Assembly (NCBI GenBank): GCA_046155895.1
Contig: JBJXFB010000162.1
Location: 1-39,911, forward strand
Source: DASYPQ01 sp046155895
GTDB taxonomy: Bacteria > Planctomycetota > UBA1135 > GCA-002686595
Reading direction: 5' to 3'
DNA: 39,911 nucleotides
In this document: positions 33,296-39,911 of the stretch, in pieces
Layout of the letters: the number at the start of each line of letters is the position of its first letter
Position numbering within the stretch: position 1 is the stretch's first letter
Made by a program: the position numbers and the translations under genes
Notes under the pieces: model-generated
The model's input: the letters and a program-made list of their open reading frames with translations, nothing else
Told to the model about the DNA's origin: nothing
Databases searched by the model: none

Positions 33296-34543
33296 TCAGC
33301 CCTGGAACCGTCGGACGACGAGCGCCGAGTTGATTCCGAGCATGCCGAAGGAGAGGTTCAGGATCGTGTCGACGCGGCCCCGCTCGATGGGCCGGTTCAT
33401 GACGAGGTTGCGCACCTCGCAGGCGGGATCGAGGTTCGAGACGTTGATCGTCGGATGGACGAAGCCGTCCTCGAAGGAAGGCAGGTTCCCGGCCAGCTCG
33501 AGCGCCCCGGCGGCGCCCATCGTATGGCCGATGAAGCTCTTCGTGTTGTTGACGTGGGTGGCGGGGGAGTTCGAGAAGACCGCGCGGATCGCGGCGCACT
33601 CCTGCTCGTCGCCCAGCGGCGTGGAGGTCGCGTGGCTCGAGACGACGTGCACCTCGCCCGGCTCGATGCGCGCGCGCGCGAGCGCGCCGCGGATGCACTC
33701 GTTCTGGCGCTCGGAGAGCGGGAGGACGAAATCCGACGCGTCCGAATTGACGAACCAGCCCGCGATCTCGCCGTAGATCCTCGCGCCGCGCGCGCGGGCG
33801 TCCTCGAGGCGCTCGAGGGCGTACAGGCATCCGCCTTCGGACACCACGATCCCGTTGCGGTCGCGGTCGAAGGGCCGGGACGCCTGGGCGGGGTCCTCGT
33901 GCGTCGCGAGCGCGCCCTCGGCGCGGAAGCTGGCGAAGATCCCGAAGGTGTGGATGCTCTCCGAGACGCCGCCCGCGAGCGCGAGGTCGACCTCGCCGAG
34001 CTGGAGCATCTGCGCGCCGTGCACGACGCCGAGATTCCCCGCCGCGCAGGCCGCGCCGACGCAGTAGGCGGGTCCCGTGATCCCGAGGTTCAGCGTCACC
34101 TCGCCGGCCGGGTTGTTCGCGACCGTGCGCGGGTTGTGGTGGTGGGACCAGAACGAGAGATCGAAGCCCCGCTGGGAGACCTCGTGGATCTCGTTCTCGG
34201 TCTCGACGTTGCCGTGCTCCGTCGTGCCGACGTAGACGCCCGTCCGGGCGCGCGCGGCGGGGGAGAGCGATTCGAGCGCGATCCCGGCGTCGAGCAAGGC
34301 TTCGCGCGCGCAGAAGATGGCGATCGAGCCCGCCCGCGTGCCGCGACGGAGCTCCTTCTTCTTCTGCCAGCGCAACGGATCGAAGTGGCACACGCCCGCG
34401 AGCGTCTTCCCGATGTGCCGGATCTCCCAGGGTTCGACGCCGGAAACGCCCGCGAGGAGGTTCTTGCGGAACTCGGGCAACGAATCCCCGTTCGGGCTCG
34501 CGAGCCCGACGCCGGTGATCACGATGCGGGGGCGCTCAACCAA
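33296..34543 (-). CDS. FabF-like 3-oxoacyl-ACP synthase (KAS II type)
   Basis: A 415-residue condensing enzyme with the complete FabF/KAS II triad: Cys166 (CVGAACAAGN), His304 (SSHATSTPLGDEQE) and His340 with Lys335 (NNTKSFIGHTMGAAG). It extends acyl-ACP by two carbons from malonyl-ACP. The only start in the right place is TTG 34543 (MVERPRIVITGVG), overlapping the regulator's 3' end by eight bases. A His-rich segment (SFWSHHHNPRT) sits in the dimer and acyl-pocket region. It is not a chain-length factor, since the Cys is present. The substrate is probably specific to this operon. Confidence 0.9.
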   Translation of the reverse strand: MVERPRIVITGVGLASPNGDSLPEFRKNLLAGVSGVEPWEIRHIGKTLAGVCHFDPLRWQKKKELRRGTRAGSIAIFCAREALLDAGIALESLSPAARARTGVYVGTTEHGNVETENEIHEVSQRGFDLSFWSHHHNPRTVANNPAGEVTLNLGITGPAYCVGAACAAGNLGVVHGAQMLQLGEVDLALAGGVSESIHTFGIFASFRAEGALATHEDPAQASRPFDRDRNGIVVSEGGCLYALERLEDARARGARIYGEIAGWFVNSDASDFVLPLSERQNECIRGALARARIEPGEVHVVSSHATSTPLGDEQECAAIRAVFSNSPATHVNNTKSFIGHTMGAAGALELAGNLPSFEDGFVHPTINVSNLDPACEVRNLVMNRPIERGRVDTILNLSFGMLGINSALVVRRFQG

Positions 34544-35210
34544 CGCGATCTTCCCTCTCGTCCTCGGTTTCGCCCGAGGGGAGCGCGAGCTCGAGGTCCT
34601 TCGCAGCGAGGCCTTCGACCTTGACGCGCGATGGAGCGCGCATCCCGACCTTGAGCGCGGTGCGGACCGCCTTCGAGAGCAGGCTGCCCGAGTCGCCCAG
34701 CGCCCGCTCGACGGAGCTGAAGACGAGCTGGAGCACCGCGTCGGCGATCTCGAGCGAGGAGAGGATCGAGCGCAGGGTGAAGACGCGCGGGTCCTTTTCT
34801 CCGTAGCGCTCGCGCACGATCGCCTGCATCGACTGGACGGATTGCTTGAAGCGTCCGATGACGACCTGCTCGCGGCGGCGGAACACCGTCGCGACGATGG
34901 AGAGCGTGTTGCCCACGGGACCGTGCAGGTGGCAGCGGCGCGCGGTGTCGAACTCGGACTGGATCGCGCCCCATTCGGTGAGCTCGGTGATGCAGGTCGA
35001 GGTGGCACCCTGCGAGAGGGAGAGCTCGTCGGCGATCTCGCGCGAGGAGAGGGGCTGCCCGGCGAGGACGAGGAGTCCCCACACACGGCCGTGGACGCGC
35101 TTGAAGCCGAAGGTCTTGAAGAAGAGTTCGAAGGCGGGGAGCTCGCCGACGAGGGCTTCGTCGAGGCCCGTGAACTCGGTGGACTTGGTCTGGACGGACT
35201 TGGATGCCAT
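34536..35210 (-). CDS. GbsR/MarR-type winged-helix transcriptional regulator
   Basis: A 224-residue regulator with the GbsR-like arrangement: GFKRVHGRVWGLLVLAGQPL, helix-turn-helix SSREIADELSLSQGATSTCI (about 57-76), a wing with RRCHLHGPVG, then a long helical C-terminal region for dimerisation and ligand sensing. It is the first gene of the fabF-acp-FAD-fabG-fabI-oleB operon and overlaps fabF by eight bases, so it probably controls that operon and itself. ATG 35210 is preferred because the upstream stretch is AT-rich and promoter-like; ATG 35273 would add 21 residues. The ligand may be an acyl product, which is inference. Confidence 0.85.
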   Translation of the reverse strand: MASKSVQTKSTEFTGLDEALVGELPAFELFFKTFGFKRVHGRVWGLLVLAGQPLSSREIADELSLSQGATSTCITELTEWGAIQSEFDTARRCHLHGPVGNTLSIVATVFRRREQVVIGRFKQSVQSMQAIVRERYGEKDPRVFTLRSILSSLEIADAVLQLVFSSVERALGDSGSLLSKAVRTALKVGMRAPSRVKVEGLAAKDLELALPSGETEDEREDRVG

Positions 35211-35285
35211 GGCGGAGGACAATTCTTGCAGTTCAGGTTTTTCAGATATGCGCGCAGCGGCAGGTGATGGCATGATCGGGCCTCT
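35211..35285. promoter_or_regulatory. Divergent regulatory region between gbsR-type operon and cupredoxin gene
   Basis: This short gap is the clear AT-rich patch of the region, with AATTC, TTTTT and GATATG. TTCAG occurs twice nine bases apart (35232-35236 and 35241-35245). It must carry the start signals of the eight-gene - strand operon and perhaps of the + strand cupredoxin gene. The direct repeat is a candidate operator for the adjacent regulator. I cannot assign -35 and -10 boxes with confidence. Confidence 0.4.
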
Positions 35286-36116
35286 ATGTCCAGTCCTTTT
35301 CTGCCCCGTGCCGCGTGGATCCTTCCCCTCGTCCTCCTCGGTCTGGGCTCGGTCGCCCGGGCGGAGACGATCGACGTGGTCGTCGCACAATTCCAGTTCA
35401 CCGGTCAGCACCTGACCATCCAGCTCGGTGACACGGTGCGCTGGATCGGGGCCCAGAGCGGGCACACCACGACGGAAGGGACGGACCTCGTGGTCAACGG
35501 CAACGAGGCCTGGCATGAGCAGCTTTCCCTCAATGAAGTCTTCAGCGTGACCTTCAACGCGGCCTTCCTCGCCGCGCATCCGCGGGTGGGCGACGAGTAC
35601 CACTATTTCTGCGTGCCCCACGGCGCCGCCATGCGCGGCTCGATCAAGGTCGTCACCGGCCCAGGCCTCCCGTTCTGCTTCTGCTCGCCGCTCGGCCCGT
35701 GCAGCAACCGCGACTACGGCGCGGGCTGCGTCAATTCGACCATGACGCGCGGAGGCCGGATGCTCGGGAGCGGCAGCACGAGCGTCGCCGCGGACGATTT
35801 GCTCCTCACGGTCGATCGCCTGCCCGCGAACAAGCCCGCCATCCTGATCAGCGGCAAGAGCCTGATCGCGCAGACGCAGATCGGCGAAGGCTGGCGCTGC
35901 ATCGGGTCCCCGTTCTTCCGGATGGGCACGGGGAGCACGGGACCCAACGGCGTCGTCTCCCGGGGACCGGGCCTCGTCGTGCAGAGCTACCAGAGCCAAG
36001 CCAAGTTCAAGTCGGGACAGACGTGGCGATTCCAGCTCTGGTACCGCGACTCCGCGATCGGGTGCGGGGAGACCTCGAACATCTCGAACGGCTACGTCGT
36101 GACCTTCACGCCCTAG
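35286..36116 (+). CDS. Secreted cupredoxin (plastocyanin-like) with C-terminal Cys-rich module
   Basis: A 276-residue protein with a signal peptide (1-26, ending SVARA), a type 1 copper domain (27-125) and a C-terminal module of about 145 residues. The copper ligands His60 (QSGHTTTEG), Cys109, His112 and Met116 (YFCVPHGAAMRGS) are present, so it should be a blue copper electron carrier. The C-terminal part (FCFCSPLGPCSNRDYGAGCVN, then NNGYVVTFTP-type ending) is a variant of the module in the M6 protease and in the last protein of the window. It diverges from the gbsR-type operon and converges on oleA, sharing the 4-base CTAG in which both stop codons lie. Confidence 0.88.
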   Translation: MSSPFLPRAAWILPLVLLGLGSVARAETIDVVVAQFQFTGQHLTIQLGDTVRWIGAQSGHTTTEGTDLVVNGNEAWHEQLSLNEVFSVTFNAAFLAAHPRVGDEYHYFCVPHGAAMRGSIKVVTGPGLPFCFCSPLGPCSNRDYGAGCVNSTMTRGGRMLGSGSTSVAADDLLLTVDRLPANKPAILISGKSLIAQTQIGEGWRCIGSPFFRMGTGSTGPNGVVSRGPGLVVQSYQSQAKFKSGQTWRFQLWYRDSAIGCGETSNISNGYVVTFTP

Positions 36117-37153
36117 CCCTCGACCCCGAGCATCAGGGACGAGAGCCCGCTGCCGATTCCGAGCATCGCGACGCGCTGCCCGGCGCGCAGGAAACCGGCC
36201 TCTTCCGCCAGCGAGAAGGAGACCGGCAGCGCCGCCGAGCCCGTGTTCCCGAGCGTTTCGACCGTCGGGAAGTCGAGCGCCGGATCGAGCTTCAGCGTCT
36301 CGAACAGAAGCTTGCGGTGCACGCTTCCGACCTGGTGCGTCACGACGCGGTCGACGTCGTCGCGCGACCAGTTCATCTCCTCGAGAAACGCTCCGAAGGT
36401 CCGCGCGGCGAGCGCGTTGCCGGCCTGGAGCATCGCTTCGGAGTCCGTCTCCATCAGCGGACCGCCCAGGCTCGCCTCGAGATCGCCCTGGCAGAGCACG
36501 TGGTGTTGCGTGTCGGCGAGAGCGGCGCCGCCGAGGAGCTTCCAGCCTTTGGATCGCGAATCGTCGCGGCGCGCGAGCACGCACGCGGCGCCCGCCGACC
36601 CGATCGTCAGGGAGGCGTGCGCGCGCTTCAGCGCCGCGCGATCGGCCTTGGGATCCGTCGCGAGCGCCTTCAACGTCGCCTCGACGAGCGGCCCGCCGTC
36701 CTCGCCCGACACGACGAGCGCGGCCTCGATCTCGCCGCGCTCGATCATCCCTCCCGTGACGCTCATCGCGTTCGCGAAGCCCAGGCACGCGTTCGAGAGG
36801 TCGAAGGGGATGCAGGCGGGCGAGAGCTCGAGCGCGTGGTGCACGACCGACGCCGTCGCGGGCTCCAGGAAGTCGCGGCACACCGCCGCGTGCACGATGC
36901 AGCCGATCCGGTCGCGATCGATCCCGGACTTCTCGATCGCGAGCGCGCCCGCGCGCGAGGCGATCGTGCTCGGCCGCGTGCCGGGTTCGAAGAACCGTCT
37001 CTCGCGCACGCCGCTCATCATCTCGAGGCGTCCCGTCGAGAGGCGCAGGCGGTCGTAGAGCGGCGCGAGGCGCTCCTCGAGCTGCGCGGAGGTCACGGCG
37101 CGCTCGGGGAGCACGTGGGCGAAGGCCCGGATCAGGACGTGCTCGAATCGCAT
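36113..37153 (-). CDS. oleA: OleA: acyl-CoA head-to-head condensing enzyme (olefin biosynthesis)
   Basis: OleA is a thiolase-fold enzyme that joins two fatty acyl-CoAs by non-decarboxylative Claisen condensation to a 2-alkyl-3-keto acid. The 346-residue protein shows the triad Cys123 (FDLSNACLGFANAM), His273 (THQVGSVH) and Asn303 (LGNTGSA), and Glu97 in CRDFLEPATAS, the second-monomer base that separates OleA from FabH. LGIGSGLSS lies near the end. ATG 37153 matches the family N-terminus; longer in-frame starts lack homology. It is alone on the - strand, upstream of the cupredoxin gene and about 92 bases from divergent dinB, so it needs its own promoter. Confidence 0.94.
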   Translation of the reverse strand: MRFEHVLIRAFAHVLPERAVTSAQLEERLAPLYDRLRLSTGRLEMMSGVRERRFFEPGTRPSTIASRAGALAIEKSGIDRDRIGCIVHAAVCRDFLEPATASVVHHALELSPACIPFDLSNACLGFANAMSVTGGMIERGEIEAALVVSGEDGGPLVEATLKALATDPKADRAALKRAHASLTIGSAGAACVLARRDDSRSKGWKLLGGAALADTQHHVLCQGDLEASLGGPLMETDSEAMLQAGNALAARTFGAFLEEMNWSRDDVDRVVTHQVGSVHRKLLFETLKLDPALDFPTVETLGNTGSAALPVSFSLAEEAGFLRAGQRVAMLGIGSGLSSLMLGVEG

Positions 37154-37201
37154 AGGGGAGGCCCGCCGGGCGGGCGGGGATGATAGCCGCGCTCCGCGCG
37201 A

Positions 37202-37229
37202 TTGACGGAATCTTCGCCGACGGGACAAT
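37202..37229 (+). promoter_or_regulatory. Putative promoter of dinB
   Basis: TTGACG (37202-37207, five of six), a 16-base spacer and GACAAT (37224-37229, four of six) lie 17-44 bases before ATG 37246. Their position supports the later start of dinB, since the earlier ATG 37180 would put the promoter inside the gene. An inverted repeat GCCCGCC-G-GGCGGGC (37161-37175) lies between this promoter and oleA. Confidence 0.4.
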
Positions 37230-37245
37230 CGTCGCCCCCCATTCC

Positions 37246-38499
37246 ATGACCGTCCCTCCGCCCACGATCCTCCACGTGGACATGGACGCGTTCTACGCGT
37301 CCGTCGAAATCCGCGACAACCCCTCGCTCGCCGGCCTGCCCGTCTGCGTCGGCGGGCCGGAGGACGTCCGCGGGGTCATTTCGGCGGCGAGCTACGTCGC
37401 GCGCCGCTTCGGCGTCCACTCCGCGATGCCGACCGCGCAGGCACGGCGCCTCTGCCCCGACATGGTGCTCCTGCCGCCCGACTTCGAGCGCTACACGGCC
37501 GCGAGCCGGGAGATCATGGCCGTCTTCCGCAGCTACACCCCGCTCGTCGAGCCGCTCTCGCTCGACGAGGCCTTCCTCGACGTCTCGGGCTGCGAGCGGC
37601 TCTTCGGGAACGCCGAGACCATCGGCCGCGCGATCAAGGCCGACATCCTGAAGCGGACGGGGCTCGTCGCCTCGGTCGGAGTCGCGCCGTCCAAGTTCCT
37701 CGCCAAGCTCGCCAGCGACCTCGGCAAGCCCGACGGCTTCCGCGTGATCCGGCACGAGGAGATCCGCGAAGTGCTCGACCCGCTCCCCGTGTCGAAGATC
37801 TTCGGCGTCGGTCCCCGGACCGCGCGGCGCCTGGGATTCCTGGGCGTCGAGACGGTGGGGGACCTCGCCCGCCGCGGGCGCGACGAGGTGGCGCGCGAAT
37901 TCGGGGCCGCCGGTCTCTGGATCCACGAGCTGGCGCACGGGATCGACACCCGGCGCGTGACGCCGCGCCGCGAGGAGAAGTCGCACGGGATGGAGCGCAC
38001 CTTCCCCGGAGACGTGTCCGACCGGAACGAGTTGCGGCTGTTCCTGCTCTCCTTCTGCGAGGAAGTCGCCTACGGCCTGCGCGATCGCGGCCTGCGCGGC
38101 CGGACGGTCACGCTGAAGGCGCGCTTCGGCGATTTCACGACGATCACGCGGACGAAGACGCTCACGGCGCCCACGAACCTGGGCCCGAGGATCTACGCGG
38201 CCGCGGTCGAGCTCCTGGAACGCGTTCCCGCGGGGCCGCTGCGGCTCCTCGGCGTGCAGATCTCGTCCCTCCAGGACGTGCGGGAGCCGGTGCAGGAGAG
38301 GCTCTTCAATGGCGAGGACCACCGGCCCCAGGACCGGAACTCGGGGTTCGAGGCCCGGCGGCGGCTCGAGCGCGCGACCGAGGGGCTGGACAAGCTGCGG
38401 CGCAAGTTCGGGCGACCCGTCGCCCTACCGGCGAGTCTCCTGGGTCGCGACCGCCTGCGCGGCCGCGACGGCTCGGACGGCCGCGTTCCGGTCTCCTGA
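37246..38499 (+). CDS. dinB: DNA polymerase IV (Y-family translesion polymerase) DinB
   Basis: A 417-residue Y-family polymerase that extends past DNA lesions and mispaired ends. It shows ILHVDMDAFYASVE (Asp12, steric-gate Tyr17), SLDEAFLD (catalytic Asp107, Glu108), SVGVAPSKFLAKLASDLGKP, the helix-hairpin-helix GVGPRTARRLGFLG, and the little-finger domain. QERLF near the C-terminal third is a plausible β-clamp motif, followed by an Arg-rich tail of about 60 residues. ATG 37246 (MTVPPPTILHVDMDAF) is preferred to ATG 37180 because a promoter-like element lies between them and the family begins here. No LexA-box pattern is evident. Confidence 0.94.
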   Translation: MTVPPPTILHVDMDAFYASVEIRDNPSLAGLPVCVGGPEDVRGVISAASYVARRFGVHSAMPTAQARRLCPDMVLLPPDFERYTAASREIMAVFRSYTPLVEPLSLDEAFLDVSGCERLFGNAETIGRAIKADILKRTGLVASVGVAPSKFLAKLASDLGKPDGFRVIRHEEIREVLDPLPVSKIFGVGPRTARRLGFLGVETVGDLARRGRDEVAREFGAAGLWIHELAHGIDTRRVTPRREEKSHGMERTFPGDVSDRNELRLFLLSFCEEVAYGLRDRGLRGRTVTLKARFGDFTTITRTKTLTAPTNLGPRIYAAAVELLERVPAGPLRLLGVQISSLQDVREPVQERLFNGEDHRPQDRNSGFEARRRLERATEGLDKLRRKFGRPVALPASLLGRDRLRGRDGSDGRVPVS

Positions 38500-38515
38500 A
38501 GATTTTCGATTTCGC

Positions 38516-38530
38516 CGCGACACCGTCGCG
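38516..38530 (+). terminator. Short perfect hairpin after dinB
   Basis: CGCGAC (38516-38521) pairs with GTCGCG (38525-38530) around a three-base loop, 17 bases after the dinB stop. There is no T-run after it, so it is only a weak terminator candidate. Confidence 0.25.
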
Positions 38531-38534
38531 AGCG

Positions 38535-38579
38535 GGTTCGGTCCGTCGGGGCGCCCCCCCCTTGACGGAGAACCGAACC
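38535..38579 (+). promoter_or_regulatory. 5'-leader hairpin covering the ribosome-binding site of the last gene
   Basis: GGTTCGGTCCGTC (38535-38547) is complementary to GACGG (38564-38568) plus ACCGAACC (38572-38579), leaving AGA as a three-base bulge. The right arm contains the GGAG ribosome-binding site (38567-38570) and ends exactly before ATG 38580. GGGG (38548-38551) and CCCC (38557-38560) can lengthen the stem. In RNA this 13-pair helix would hide the ribosome-binding site, as in a translational switch or thermometer; no such family is recognised. Confidence 0.4.
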
Positions 38580-39824
38580 ATGCAGCGATTGAAGAAGAGC
38601 TTCCTCCTCGCCGCCCTCGCGGCTTCCGCGGTCTGCCTCGGCGCCCCGCCGGCCGGAGCGCAGATCAACCTGACACCCGGCGACGTCGCGCTCATCGGCT
38701 GGATCGACAACGGCACGCCGAACGACGCGTTCGCGCTGGTCGCGCTGGCCGACCTTCCCGCGGGCACGACGATCTACTTCACCGACAACGGCTGGGACGG
38801 CGTTTCCGGGGGCTACCGGAACACGAGCGGGCCGAACGACGGGAACGGGAACGAGACGCTGATGATGCTCTCGGTCGTCTCGACGATCCCCGCGGGGAGG
38901 ATCCTCGACACGGCCACGGCGGATCCGGCCTTCACCTGGACGACCAGCGGAGCCATCCCGGGGGCGGCGAGCGGGACCTTCGGGTTCCTCGTGCTGACCC
39001 AGACGGGGGACCAGGTCTGCGCCTTCCAGCACGACACCGGGCAGAACCCGCTCAACACGGTCACGCAGATGAACCTGTTCGCGCTGGACGACACGGGTGC
39101 CTTCGAGGACGCGACCACGACCGGCGAGGGCGGCATCCCCGCCGGGCTCTCCGTGTCGACGCACACCGCAGTGACGTTTCCGCAGGCCTCGAGCTCGCAG
39201 AGCTTCATGGGCTTCGACACGGCGGTGATGGCCAGCGGCACGAAGGCGGACTGGCTGGCGGCAATCGCCGATCCCGCCAACTGGATCTTCGGCTCCTCGG
39301 GAACGCTCCCCTCGGGAAGCGTCGCGGTCGTCGTGGGCTCGCCGGTCACGCCCTTCTGCTTCGGCGACGCCGCCGCGGCGACGGCCTGTCCCTGCGCCAA
39401 CCCGGGAGCCGCGGGGCACGGGTGCGAGAACTCGGCGTCGACGGGCGGGGCCGTGCTGACCGCGTCCGGGTCCCCGGCGCAGGACTCGATCGTGCTCACG
39501 TCCATGGGCCAGCTCCCGAGCGGCTCGACCTTCTTCCTCCAGGGCACGCAGGAGCGGACCCCGATCGTGTTCGGCGACGGACTGCGCTGCGTCAGCGGCA
39601 CGATCCGCAACCTCTCCTCGACGCGCGCGATCGGCGGTGTGGCGTTCTACCCCCGTGCCGGAGATCCGTCGATCACGGCCCGGTCGGCCGCGCTCGGGGA
39701 TCCGATCGCGAGCGGATCGATGCGCTACTACCAGGTGATGTACCGCGACCGGCAGGCGTCGTTCTGCCCCGGCCCCGCGGGAAACGTCTGGAACGTCAGC
39801 AGCGCGCTGCGGATCCTGTGGTGA
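38580..39824 (+). CDS. Secreted protein with FTDNGW-type N-terminal domain and C-terminal six-Cys module
   Basis: This 414-residue protein has a signal peptide (MQRLKKSFLLAALAASAVCL, cleavage near PAGAQ). The N-terminal domain contains DVALIGWIDNGTPNDAFALV, PAGTTIYFTDNGWDG and GFLVLTQTGDQV; this layout is seen in secreted bacterial proteins of unknown function. The C-terminal module (39354-39824) contains FCFGDAAAATACPCANPG, GCENS, FGDGLRC and MRYYQVMYRD, closely resembling the end of the M6 protease. Function is unknown; a surface or cell-wall location is likely. ATG 38580 is chosen for its ribosome-binding site and signal peptide; ATG 38562 would add six residues. Confidence 0.82.
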   Translation: MQRLKKSFLLAALAASAVCLGAPPAGAQINLTPGDVALIGWIDNGTPNDAFALVALADLPAGTTIYFTDNGWDGVSGGYRNTSGPNDGNGNETLMMLSVVSTIPAGRILDTATADPAFTWTTSGAIPGAASGTFGFLVLTQTGDQVCAFQHDTGQNPLNTVTQMNLFALDDTGAFEDATTTGEGGIPAGLSVSTHTAVTFPQASSSQSFMGFDTAVMASGTKADWLAAIADPANWIFGSSGTLPSGSVAVVVGSPVTPFCFGDAAAATACPCANPGAAGHGCENSASTGGAVLTASGSPAQDSIVLTSMGQLPSGSTFFLQGTQERTPIVFGDGLRCVSGTIRNLSSTRAIGGVAFYPRAGDPSITARSAALGDPIASGSMRYYQVMYRDRQASFCPGPAGNVWNVSSALRILW

Positions 39825-39851
39825 TCGCGGCGGACTCGCAGTGAAACGAGA

Positions 39852-39883
39852 ACGGCCGGCGTCGCGGAAGCGGCGCCGGCCGT
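39852..39883 (+). terminator. Strong GNRA-loop hairpin downstream of the last gene
   Basis: A 14-base arm (39852-39865, ACGGCCGGCGTCGC) and its complement (39870-39883, GCGGCGCCGGCCGT) enclose a GGAA tetraloop; all pairs are Watson-Crick except one G-U. It begins 27 bases after the stop of the last gene. No T-run follows, so it may be a transcript-end stabilising hairpin rather than a classical intrinsic terminator. Confidence 0.6.
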
Positions 39884-39911
39884 CGTGCCGGAAAGTACGG
39901 AACCAGGTTCG

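Noticed and set aside
35211..35273. Longer start for the GbsR-type regulator (ATG 35273)
   Set aside because: AGAGG lies seven bases upstream of it, but the added stretch is AT-rich and promoter-like, unlike coding sequence here. Not fully excluded.
37180..37245. Earlier ATG for dinB adding 22 residues
   Set aside because: The extra residues do not resemble the family, and a promoter-like TTGACG/GACAAT lies within this stretch.
38551..38561. C-run before the last gene as a phase-variable tract
   Set aside because: It is short, outside coding sequence and can be explained as part of the leader hairpin; there is no evidence of length variation from one sequence.

Overview
The window is high-GC, gene-dense bacterial chromosome, most likely from the Planctomycetota. 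Three secreted proteins share a six-cysteine C-terminal module (FCFGD...CPC...GCENS...) that I associate with large secreted proteins of high-GC planctomycetes. The cell-wall cluster also lacks ftsA and ftsZ, as expected for that phylum. This assignment is inference; no rRNA gene is present. I recognise no tRNA, rRNA, CRISPR array, insertion sequence or prophage, and no gene-free stretch exceeds about 200 bases.

Region 1 (1-13774, + strand) is a division and cell-wall (dcw) cluster with almost continuous stop/start overlaps: rsmH (5' end off the window), an ftsL-like gene, an enlarged ftsI-type transpeptidase, murE (meso-diaminopimelate type), murF, mraY, ftsW, a membrane-anchored double-LysM protein, a small membrane protein, murG, murC and murB. 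murD, ftsQ, ddl, ftsA and ftsZ are not in the run.

Region 2 (13806-24537) is mixed: a secreted M6-type metalloprotease and a GT-C-like membrane protein on the - strand, then thrS coupled to a macrodomain gene, a membrane protein, and a secreted protein of 14 propeller-type repeats on the + strand.

Region 3 (24510-37153) is the most interesting part. It holds a complete set for head-to-head long-chain olefin synthesis (oleA, oleB, oleC, oleD). oleB is the last gene of a tightly overlapping - strand operon: gbsR/marR-type regulator, FabF-like ketosynthase, acyl carrier protein, two CrtI/RetSat-like FAD oxidoreductases, FabG-like reductase, divergent FabI-like reductase, oleB. oleC-oleD follow beyond an oppositely oriented DUF1428 gene. 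oleA lies upstream, separated from the regulator by a + strand cupredoxin gene. A simple reading is that the FAS-type and FAD enzymes make or tailor an unusual, perhaps polyunsaturated, acyl chain, which OleA joins head to head; OleD, OleC and OleB then turn the product into an internal-alkene hydrocarbon. The individual Ole assignments are strong; the combined pathway is a hypothesis.

Region 4 (37246-39911) holds dinB (DNA polymerase IV) and a secreted protein with the shared C-terminal module. The latter starts next to a hairpin that covers its ribosome-binding site and is followed by a strong hairpin near the window end.
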